From positions 1 to 47,572 of the forward strand of contig JAHCJV010000043.1 of NCBI GenBank assembly GCA_026126105.1: a stretch of 47,572 nt of DNA, read 5' to 3'. The translations under genes and the position numbers were made by a program. Within the stretch, counting starts at the first letter, position 1; each line of letters begins with the position of its first letter. Shown one piece after another: positions 40,928 to 47,572 of this stretch. The notes under the pieces were generated by a model. The model saw nothing but the letters and a program-made list of their open reading frames with translations. It was not told the DNA's origin and ran no database searches. Origin of the DNA: Enhydrobacter sp. (GTDB lineage: Bacteria; Pseudomonadota; Alphaproteobacteria; Reyranellales; Reyranellaceae).

Positions 40928-41539
40928 ATGCTGACTCTCTACGATTTCATGGACTCGGGAAACGGTTACAAGGTGCGCCTGACGCTCGCCCATCTCGGCC
41001 TGCCCTATCGGCTGGTCGAACGCGACATCCTCAAGGGCGAGACGCGGACGCCGGAATTTCTGGCGAAGAACGCCAATGGCCGCATCCCGACCCTGCAGCT
41101 CGAGGACGGCACTCATCTAGCGGAGTCGGACGCCATCATCTGGTATCTGGCGGAGGGCACCAGGCTCGCGCCGCAGAGCCGTCTGGCGCGGGCACAGACG
41201 CTGCAATGGATGTTCTTCGAGCAGTACAGCCACGAGCCCTACATCGCCGTGGCGCGGTTCTGGAAGCACTACCTGCCCAGGCTGACGGCGCAGCAGGAGA
41301 TGGAGCTGCCGGGACGCATGGAGAAAGGCTACGCCGCACTGGGCGTGATGGAGCAGCATCTCTCGCGTCATCCGTTCTTCGTCGATGACCGGTTCGGCTT
41401 GGCCGACATCGCGCTCTATGGCTACACCCATGTCGCGGGCGAGGGCGGGTTCAACCTCGATAACTTCCCGCACGTCAACGCCTGGCTGGCACGGGTTGCC
41501 GACCAGCCAGGCCACGTCACCATCAGTCACAAGAATTGA
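40928..41539 (+). CDS. Glutathione S-transferase family protein
   Basis: 203 residues. The thioredoxin-like N-terminal domain has LYDFMDSGNGYKVRLTLAHL, in which a serine/asparagine replaces the tyrosine of classical enzymes. The glutathione-binding NGRIPTLQLEDGTHLAESDA (cis-Pro and Glu-Ser) follows. The helical C-terminal domain contains DRFGLADIALYGYTHVAGEG. It resembles the bacterial beta/YfcG-like group; the substrate is unknown. The start lies 4 bases after the gltD stop, so it is translated from the same transcript. A tautomerase gene follows after 15 bases. Confidence 0.92.
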   Translation: MLTLYDFMDSGNGYKVRLTLAHLGLPYRLVERDILKGETRTPEFLAKNANGRIPTLQLEDGTHLAESDAIIWYLAEGTRLAPQSRLARAQTLQWMFFEQYSHEPYIAVARFWKHYLPRLTAQQEMELPGRMEKGYAALGVMEQHLSRHPFFVDDRFGLADIALYGYTHVAGEGGFNLDNFPHVNAWLARVADQPGHVTISHKN

Positions 41540-41554
41540 GCACGGGAGAAGACA

Positions 41555-41740
41555 ATGCCGATGATCAACGTCCAGCTGTTCGAGGGTCGCACTCTGGAAC
41601 AGCGCCGCAAGCTGGCGAAAGAACTGACCGAGGGCACCTGCCGCGCGCTCGGCTGCACGCCCGATGCGGTCCAGATCATCCTGACCGACATCAAGAAGGA
41701 AAACTGGGCCGAGGCCGGGAAGCTGTTTTCCGACACGTAG
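41555..41740 (+). CDS. 4-oxalocrotonate tautomerase family protein
   Basis: 61 residues, the normal small size. After removal of Met the N-terminus is Pro-1, the catalytic base of the family (PMINVQLFEGRTLEQRRKLA). An arginine pair follows at about residues 17-18, and the C-terminal IILTDIKKENWAEAGKLFSD is typical. These enzymes shift double bonds in 2-hydroxymuconate-like or other enol/keto acids. A GGGAGAA ribosome site precedes it. It lies between the GST gene and gltB. Confidence 0.93.
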   Translation: MPMINVQLFEGRTLEQRRKLAKELTEGTCRALGCTPDAVQIILTDIKKENWAEAGKLFSDT

Positions 41741-41823
41741 TTCGCATGTGAGGCCGCCCTTCCTCGGCCCTTCCCCTTTTGGGGGCGGGTCGGGGAGGGA
41801 AGGTCCCATCAAGGATTTCCGCC

Positions 41824-44800
41824 ATGTCCGCTGAAGAATTCGTGCGGCAGTACCTCTCGGGCACCGAGAAGCTCACCGCCGCGTATGGCTACAACCCCGC
41901 CGAAGGATCCGACTCCTGCGGCGTCGGTCTTGTCGTGGCATTGGACGGCAAGCGGCGTCGCGACGTGGTCGTGGCGGGCATCGATGCGCTGAAGGCGGTT
42001 TGGCACCGCGGCGCAGTCGATGCCGACGGCAAGACCGGAGACGGGGCGGGCATCCATGTCGAGATCCCGCAGGACTTTTTCCGCGATCACGTCCGCGAAT
42101 CCTCCGGCGAGGAACCGGCGCTCGGCCGCATTGCCGTCGGCACGGTCTTCCTGCCGCGCACCGATCTCGGCGCGCAGGAGCGCTGCCGCACCATCGTCGA
42201 GACCGAGATCCTGCGCTTCGGCCATCGCATCCTCGGCTGGCGGCAGGTGCCGGTCGACATCTCGGTGATCGGCGAGAAGGCCAACGCGACCCGGCCCGAG
42301 ATCGAGCAGATCCTGATCGGCCGCGGCGATCCGAGGCTCGACAATCGCGAGTTCGAGAAGCAGCTCTACATCCTTCGCCGGCGCATGGAGAAGGCGGCAA
42401 TCGCCGAGAATATCGGCGAGTTTTACGTCTGCTCGCTGTCGTGTCGCTCGCTGATCTACAAGGGCATGTTCCTTGCCGAGCACTTGTCGGCCTTCTACCC
42501 CGACCTGCTCGACGAGCGCTTCACGTCGCGCTTCGCGATCTTCCACCAGCGCTACTCGACCAACACCTTCCCACAATGGAAGCTGGCCCAGCCGTTCCGG
42601 GTGCTCGCCCACAACGGCGAGATCAATACCATCCTGGGCAACGTCAACTGGATGAGGAGCCACGAGGCCCGCCTCGCCCACGACGGCTTCGGCCGCTTCA
42701 TCGAAGACCTCAAGCCGATCGTGCAGCCCGGCGCGTCGGACTCCTCGGCGCTCGACAACGTGTTCGAGCTTCTGGTGCGCGGCCATCGCAACCTGCCGAT
42801 GGTCAAGGCGATGATGATTCCCGAGGCGTCGGTCTCGAACCCCAACGTCCCGGCCAACCATCGCGCCATGTACAACTACGTGAACGGCGTGATGGAGCCT
42901 TGGGACGGCCCGGCAGCGATCGCCGCCGTCGCCGGCAAGTGGGCGCTGGTCGGCCTCGACCGCAACGGACTCCGGCCGATGCGCTACGTCGTGACCTCGG
43001 ACGATCTGCTGGTCGCCGGCTCGGAATCGGGGATGGTCCCTCAGGACGAGAACAAGATCATCGAGAAGGGCCGGCTCGGGCCCGGCGAGATGCTGGCGGT
43101 CGACATGGACCAGCCGCAGCTCTTCAAGGACCGCGCACTGAAGGACATGCTCGCCGGCACCCATGACTACGCGGCGTGGACGAAGCGCACGGTCGAGCTC
43201 GACTCGCTGATCAAGCAGGACGCTCCGCACGAGCAGCGCTTTGCCGCGGACGAGTTGCGCCGCCGCCAGTTCGCGGTCGGCTGGTCGATCGAGGATCTGG
43301 AGATGATCCTCCATCCGATGTGCGAAGACGGCAAGGAGGCGGTCGGCTCGATGGGCGACGACGCACCTCTGGCCGTGCTGTCCGACACCTATCGCGGCAT
43401 GCATCATTACTTCCGGCAGAATTTCAGCCAGGTCACCAACCCGCCGATCGACTCGCTGCGCGAGCGCAACGTCATGACGATACGCACCCGGCTAGGCAAT
43501 CTCGGCAACATCCTCGATGAATCGGCCGAGCAGAGCGAGATGCTGTCGCTGCAGTCACCGATCGTGCTCAACGCCGAGTTCGAGGCGATGCGCAGGTACA
43601 TGGGCGACATGGCCTGCCGCATCGAATGCAGCTTCGACCCGAAGGGCGGGCTCGACGCCATGCGCCAGGCGTTCGACAGGATCTGCAAGGAGGCCGAGGA
43701 CGGCGTGCGATCGGGCTGCCTGCATGTCGTGCTGACAGACGCAAACGTCGATGCCGACAAGGCAGCGCTGCCGATGATCCTGGCGGCGGGCTGCGTGCAC
43801 TCCTACCTCGTGCGCCAGTCGCTGCGCACGTTCACCTCGCTGAACGTGCGTTCCGGCGAGTGCCTCGACGTGCATTATGCCGCCGTCATCATCGGCGTCG
43901 GCGCGACAACCGTGAACCCCTACCTCGCCGAGGAGACGATCGCCGCCCGCCACGCGCGCGGCCTGTTCGGCAAGCAATCGCTAGGCCAGTGCCTCGCCAA
44001 TTACAAGAAAGCGCTCGACGACGGCCTGCTCAAGACCATGTCGAAGATGGGCATCTCGGTGCTGTCGTCGTATCGCGGCGGCTGCAACTTCGAGGCTGTC
44101 GGCTTGTCGCGTTCGCTGGTGCAGGAGTTCTTCCCGGGCATGCCCTCGCGCATCTCCGGCATCGGCCTGCGCGGCGTGCAGGAGAAGATTGCGGAACAGC
44201 ACGCGCGCGCCTTCGACGAGGAGGTCATCGCGCTGCCGATCGGCGGCTTCTACAAGTACCGCCGCAGCGGCGACCGCCACAACTTCGAGGGTGCGCTGAT
44301 CCACATGCTGCAGGACGCGGTCAACACCGAGTCGTTCGCGAAATTCAAGAAGTACAGCGAGGCGGTGCGCCGCCTGCCGCCGATCAACCTGCGCGACCTG
44401 CTCGACTTCCGCACGGATCGCAAGCCTGTGCCGATCGACGAGGTCGAATCGATCACCGAGCTGCGAAAGCGCCTGGTGGCACCCGGCATCTCGCTCGGCG
44501 CGCTCGGGCCCGAAGCGCACGAGACGCTGTCGATCGCGATGAACCGCATCGGGGCCAAGTCGGACTCGGGCGAAGGCGGCGAGGACCCCGCGCGCTACAG
44601 CCCGCGGCCCAACGGCGACAATGCCTCGTCGGCGATCAAGCAGGTCGCGTCAGGGCGCTTCGGCGTCACCGCGGAATATCTCAACAACTGCCGGGAGATC
44701 GAAATCAAGGTCGCGCAGGGTGCCAAGCCCGGCGAGGGCGGCCAGCTTCCCGGCATCAAGGTCAGCGAGCTGATCGCGCACCTGCGCCATTCGACACCGG

Positions 44801-46353
44801 GGGTGACGTTGATCAGCCCGCCGCCGCACCACGATATCTATTCGATCGAGGATCTCGCGCAGCTGATCTACGATCTGAAGCAGATCAACCCCGAGGCGCG
44901 GGTCACGGTGAAGCTGGTCGCGCGCTCCGGTATCGGCACCATCGCGGCCGGCGTGGCCAAGGCCAAGGCCGACGTGATCCTGGTGTCCGGCCATAGCGGC
45001 GGCACGGGGGCGAGCCCGCAGACCTCGATCAAGTATGCCGGGATCCCGTGGGAGATGGGCCTGTCGGAGACGCACCAGGTCCTGACGCTCAATCGCCTGC
45101 GGGAGAAGGTGCTGCTGCGGACCGACGGTGGCCTCAAGACCGGCCGCGACATCGTGATCGCGGCGATGCTCGGTGCCGAGGAATACGGCATCGGCACCGC
45201 CTCCCTGATCGCGATGGGCTGCATCATGGTGCGGCAGTGCCATTCCAACACCTGCCCGGTGGGCGTCTGCACCCAGGATCCGGTGCTGCGCGCCAAGTTC
45301 GAGGGCAGTCCCGAGAAGGTCGTCAATCTGTTCAGCTTCGTCGCCGAGGAGGTCCGCGAGATCCTGGCGCAGCTCGGCTACCGCTCGCTGCTCGAGATCG
45401 TCGGCCGCTCCGACCTGCTGAAGCAGGTCAATCGCGGCGCCCGCTATCTCGACGATCTGGATCTGAGCCCACTGCTGGTGCGCGCCGACGGCGGCTCGGG
45501 GGCGGTGCATTGCACCGTCGAGGGCCGCAACGAGGTGCCTGACACGCTGGATGCGCAGATGATCCGCGACGCGCAGCCGCTGTTCACGCACCGCGAGAAG
45601 ATGCAGCTGCAGTACAGCGTGCGGAACACCCATCGCGCGGTCGGCACAAGACTTGCGGCGATGATCACGCGCAAGTACGGCATGGCCGGGCTGCAGCCTG
45701 ACACCGTGACCGTGCGGCTGCGCGGCACCGCCGGACAGTCGCTCGGCGCCTTCGCCGTGCGCGGCATGAAGCTCGAGGTGTTCGGCGACGCCAACGACTA
45801 TGTCGGCAAGGGCCTGTCCGGCGGCACGATCGTGGTGAAGCCCACTATCTCGAGCCCGCTGGTGCCGGAGCATAACGCGATCATCGGCAACACTGTTCTG
45901 TACGGTGCGACCGCGGGCAAGCTGTTCGCCTGCGGCAAGGCGGGCGAGCGATTCGCCGTGCGCAATTCGGGCGTCGACACAGTGGTCGAGGGTGTCGGCT
46001 CCAACGGCTGCGAGTACATGACCGGCGGCACTGCAGTGGTGCTGGGCGATGTCGGCGTGAACTTCGGCGCCGGCATGACCGGCGGCATGGCCTTCGTCTA
46101 CGATCCCGACGATGTATTCACGCTCAAGGTCAACCCGGAAACGGTGACCTGGCAGCGCATCGACCATCCGCACTGGGACGCCATGCTCAAGGCTCTGGTC
46201 GAGGAGCACGTTCGCGAGACCAAGTCGCCGCGCGGCGCCCGCCTCCTCAACGACTGGAACCGCGAGATCGAGAAGTTCTGGCAGGTCGTGCCGAAGGAGA
46301 TGCTGTCGCGCCTGCCGATCCCCCTGTCGGTCGAGACGGAGATGAGAGCGTGA
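41824..46353 (+). CDS. gltB: Glutamate synthase [NADPH] large (alpha) subunit
   Basis: 1509 residues. The class II amidotransferase nucleophile is Cys32 (SDSCGVGLV), implying removal of a 31-residue propeptide. RYSTNTFPQWKLAQPFRVLA and HNGEINTILGN are the glutaminase-domain motifs. The FMN-binding synthase domain includes LVSGHSGGTGASPQTSIKYA. The 3Fe-4S cluster ligands lie in CIMVRQCHSNTCPVGVC from Cys1133. The C-terminal beta-helix GXGXG region is present (GKGLSGGTIVVKPTISSPLV onward). It converts glutamine and 2-oxoglutarate to two glutamates with electrons from GltD, tunnelling ammonia between sites. The ATG at 41824 is chosen over an upstream in-frame codon because it yields the family start. 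Confidence 0.97.
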   Translation: MSAEEFVRQYLSGTEKLTAAYGYNPAEGSDSCGVGLVVALDGKRRRDVVVAGIDALKAVWHRGAVDADGKTGDGAGIHVEIPQDFFRDHVRESSGEEPALGRIAVGTVFLPRTDLGAQERCRTIVETEILRFGHRILGWRQVPVDISVIGEKANATRPEIEQILIGRGDPRLDNREFEKQLYILRRRMEKAAIAENIGEFYVCSLSCRSLIYKGMFLAEHLSAFYPDLLDERFTSRFAIFHQRYSTNTFPQWKLAQPFRVLAHNGEINTILGNVNWMRSHEARLAHDGFGRFIEDLKPIVQPGASDSSALDNVFELLVRGHRNLPMVKAMMIPEASVSNPNVPANHRAMYNYVNGVMEPWDGPAAIAAVAGKWALVGLDRNGLRPMRYVVTSDDLLVAGSESGMVPQDENKIIEKGRLGPGEMLAVDMDQPQLFKDRALKDMLAGTHDYAAWTKRTVELDSLIKQDAPHEQRFAADELRRRQFAVGWSIEDLEMILHPMCEDGKEAVGSMGDDAPLAVLSDTYRGMHHYFRQNFSQVTNPPIDSLRERNVMTIRTRLGNLGNILDESAEQSEMLSLQSPIVLNAEFEAMRRYMGDMACRIECSFDPKGGLDAMRQAFDRICKEAEDGVRSGCLHVVLTDANVDADKAALPMILAAGCVHSYLVRQSLRTFTSLNVRSGECLDVHYAAVIIGVGATTVNPYLAEETIAARHARGLFGKQSLGQCLANYKKALDDGLLKTMSKMGISVLSSYRGGCNFEAVGLSRSLVQEFFPGMPSRISGIGLRGVQEKIAEQHARAFDEEVIALPIGGFYKYRRSGDRHNFEGALIHMLQDAVNTESFAKFKKYSEAVRRLPPINLRDLLDFRTDRKPVPIDEVESITELRKRLVAPGISLGALGPEAHETLSIAMNRIGAKSDSGEGGEDPARYSPRPNGDNASSAIKQVASGRFGVTAEYLNNCREIEIKVAQGAKPGEGGQLPGIKVSELIAHLRHSTPGVTLISPPPHHDIYSIEDLAQLIYDLKQINPEARVTVKLVARSGIGTIAAGVAKAKADVILVSGHSGGTGASPQTSIKYAGIPWEMGLSETHQVLTLNRLREKVLLRTDGGLKTGRDIVIAAMLGAEEYGIGTASLIAMGCIMVRQCHSNTCPVGVCTQDPVLRAKFEGSPEKVVNLFSFVAEEVREILAQLGYRSLLEIVGRSDLLKQVNRGARYLDDLDLSPLLVRADGGSGAVHCTVEGRNEVPDTLDAQMIRDAQPLFTHREKMQLQYSVRNTHRAVGTRLAAMITRKYGMAGLQPDTVTVRLRGTAGQSLGAFAVRGMKLEVFGDANDYVGKGLSGGTIVVKPTISSPLVPEHNAIIGNTVLYGATAGKLFACGKAGERFAVRNSGVDTVVEGVGSNGCEYMTGGTAVVLGDVGVNFGAGMTGGMAFVYDPDDVFTLKVNPETVTWQRIDHPHWDAMLKALVEEHVRETKSPRGARLLNDWNREIEKFWQVVPKEMLSRLPIPLSVETEMRA

Positions 46354-46356
46354 CCC

Positions 46357-46440
46357 GTCGTCGAGAGCGCAGCGAAGGCCGTCGCGCGAGGTCCGAAGGA
46401 AGACCTTGGAAATGGCGATAGGTCATTCGACGCGCTCTCC
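46357..46440. repeat. REP-like inverted repeat after gltB
   Basis: CGAGAGCGCAGCGAAGG (46362-46378) pairs with the reverse complement of CATTCGACGCGCTCTCC (46424-46440) with a few mismatches. The core GAGCGCAGCGA is identical to that in the palindrome at 18757. Between the arms, AGGTC (46389-46393) and GACCT (46402-46406) form a short inner stem. It could protect or end the glt mRNA. Confidence 0.6.
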
Positions 46441-46515
46441 GTGAACCCATGGGCTTCCGCGCTGCACGACACTGGATTCGGCCTGGAAAACTTCTGAGGC
46501 CGCCTCACCGAGGGT

Positions 46516-46563
46516 GTCGTCCCGAGGGCAGCGCCAAAGCCGCTGGTGCCTCAGGATGAGGAC
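46516..46563. repeat. REP-like unit overlapping the EamA gene start
   Basis: The left arm GTCGTCCCGAGGGCAGCG (46516-46533) faces CGCTGGTGCCTCAGGATGAG (46541-46560). Pairing is imperfect but covers the GAGG/CCTC and CAGCG/CGCTG blocks. The CCTCAGGATGAGG string is a common dispersed-repeat arm in related genomes. The ATG of the EamA gene (46556) lies within the right arm. Confidence 0.5.
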
Positions 46564-47437
46564 GGCTCCGCGTATCGCCTACCTGCAGCTCGCGCTGAAC
46601 ATCGTTCTGTTCGGGCTGAGCTGGCCTATCATCAAGATCGGGCTCGAAGCCGGATCGCCTCTCTGGTTCGCGGCTGCGCGGGCCGCTCTTTCGGCGACGG
46701 CGGCATTCGCCCTGCTGGCCTGCCTCGGCCGCCTGGCCTGGCCGCCGCGCGCCGACTGGCCGATCGTCCTGTCGGTGGGTGCGCTGCAACTGGCCTGCTT
46801 CTTTGCCTTCACGAATCTCGGCCTGCTGTGCCTGCCCGCGGGGCGATCGAGCGTGCTGGCCTACACCGCGTCCCTGTGGGTCGTGCCGCTCTCGCTCTTG
46901 ATCGGCGAAAGAGTCGGCGCGCGCGCCGTGTTCGGCGTGTTGCTGGGAATTGCGGGCGTCGTCGTGCTGGCCGATCCACCGCGCTTCGACTGGCACGACA
47001 GCGCCGTGGTTCGGGGCCATCTCTGGCTCCTGCTATCGGGCCTCGCATGGGCGATCGCAATCGTCCATATCCGGCGCCACCGTTGGCGGCTCACGCCGCT
47101 CGACGCGCTGCCGTGGCAGATGAGCGTCGCGACCGCGCTGCTCTGGATCGCTGCGCCACTCGCCGAGCCCGCAGGCTACCTCGATATTCGTGCCAGAGAG
47201 CTCTGGATCGGGTTGATCTATATCGGCGCGTTCGCCGGCCCGATCGCGACCTGGGCCGCCATCTCCGTCAATCGTGCCCTGCCGCCGGTCGTCGGTTCGA
47301 TGGCCATGCTCGGCGTGCCTCTGCTCAGCATCATGTCTTCGGTAGTGCTCGTGAACGAGCCGATCACGCTGCCGTTGACGATCGGCGCGGCGCTGGTGAT
47401 CGCCGGGATCGCGATCGTCATTCTCGACCGGCGTTAG
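46556..47437 (+). CDS. EamA/DMT-family transporter
   Basis: 293 residues from the ATG at 46556, with about ten membrane helices in two EamA repeats. The N-terminal repeat has LQLALNIVLFGLSWPIIKIG and LACFFAFTNLGLLCLPAGRS. The second repeat has WLLLSGLAWAIAIVHIRRHR and ends PLLSIMSSVVLVNEPITLPL. The family exports amino acids, nucleosides or drugs; the substrate is unknown. An in-frame ATG at 46514 adds 14 residues without similarity to the family. The chosen start lies inside a dispersed-repeat arm, with only a weak ribosome site. Its stop abuts the stop of the convergent VapC-like gene with no gap. Confidence 0.9.
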   Translation: MRTAPRIAYLQLALNIVLFGLSWPIIKIGLEAGSPLWFAAARAALSATAAFALLACLGRLAWPPRADWPIVLSVGALQLACFFAFTNLGLLCLPAGRSSVLAYTASLWVVPLSLLIGERVGARAVFGVLLGIAGVVVLADPPRFDWHDSAVVRGHLWLLLSGLAWAIAIVHIRRHRWRLTPLDALPWQMSVATALLWIAAPLAEPAGYLDIRARELWIGLIYIGAFAGPIATWAAISVNRALPPVVGSMAMLGVPLLSIMSSVVLVNEPITLPLTIGAALVIAGIAIVILDRR

Positions 47438-47572
47438 TCAGGCGCGGTCAATATCCGCTCGTGCAAAATCGTCGCCAACGAAGAGGAGCGGTAGATTGCG
47501 ACCGGTCGCCAAGGCGTGGGAGAAGCAATCGCCGAAATTCAGTCCGGTTGTGCCCCGCCCCTTGCCCCAAGC
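47438..47572 (-). CDS. VapC-type PIN-domain toxin (C-terminal part)
   Basis: Only the last 44 residues are in the window; the gene runs off the right edge. The peptide reads AWGKGRGTTGLNFGDCFSHA and then LATGRNLPLLFVGDDFARAD. GLNFGDCF-x-x-ALA and PLLF-x-G-DDF with the acidic residues are the C-terminal catalytic signature of VapC ribonucleases. In type II toxin-antitoxin systems VapC cleaves tRNA or rRNA and is held by VapB, encoded just upstream of vapC. That partner is expected beyond the right edge but is not visible. Confidence 0.82.
   Translation of the reverse strand, partial: AWGKGRGTTGLNFGDCFSHALATGRNLPLLFVGDDFARADIDRA

Noticed and set aside
44650..46209. A 519-codon minus-strand frame opposite gltB
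   Set aside because: It lies wholly antisense to conserved glutamate synthase coding sequence and shows no motif or ribosome site.
39484..46353. Possible sigma-54 control of the glt genes because rpoN is nearby
   Set aside because: No GG-N10-GC pair with correct flanks was found in the leader; closeness of rpoN alone is no evidence.

Overview
This window reads as chromosomal DNA of a GC-rich alphaproteobacterium. The main evidence is gene content: an hsp20-DUF1150 pair behind a ROSE-type RNA thermometer, the rnd/rpoN/ptsN neighbourhood, a chaperedoxin-LonN-Trm112-DUF971 run, and mesaconyl-CoA hydratase/malyl-CoA lyase genes beside sdhCD. The many orphan CaiB/BaiF, Bug-type and GST genes would suit a Reyranella-, Bradyrhizobium- or Rhodospirillales-like soil bacterium. 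That placement is inference; no rRNA gene is present. I see about 50 protein genes, one tRNA, no transposase and no CRISPR array.

Layout. Bases 1-2480 (minus strand) carry a coupled mcl-mch-sdhC-sdhD run linking C2/C3-acyl-CoA assimilation to the TCA cycle. Bases 2548-6679 hold pdxY, a LysE exporter, an exported coiled-coil protein, a RutE-like reductase and asd. Bases 6824-15108 look like an accessory catabolic block: a cupin, a sulfatase coupled to a Bug-type binding protein, two tandem CaiB/BaiF CoA-transferases, an iron alcohol dehydrogenase and an orphan ABC binding protein. Bases 15206-20557 hold patatin, DUF302, MFS, cupin, LysR and thiol-peroxidase-like genes. Bases 20629-24451 contain 3-hydroxybutyrate dehydrogenase, then a small envelope/redox group: DUF2798, a bufferin-like DUF2282 peptide, DoxX, NDH-2 and an Mpo1-like protein.

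Bases 24567-28091 are a housekeeping operon (chaperedoxin, Lon-N, Trm112, DUF971, flavin monooxygenase). Bases 28306-32577 have murJ and trpS, separated by two opposite-strand genes. Bases 32584-38157 carry a heparinase-like protein, the thermometer-controlled hsp20-DUF1150 pair, ptsN, rpoN, rnd and tRNA-Leu. Bases 38268-46353 carry an NDUFA9-like reductase and glutamate synthase, whose small- and large-subunit genes are split by a GST and a tautomerase gene. The window ends with an EamA transporter and the C-terminal end of a VapC-type toxin.

The observations most worth a second look are the ROSE hairpin at 34486-34502, the bufferin-like peptide without its usual maturation genes, the compact rnd-rpoN-ptsN locus lacking lptCAB and hpf, the interrupted glt operon, and palindromic repeats whose arms overlap translation start signals.
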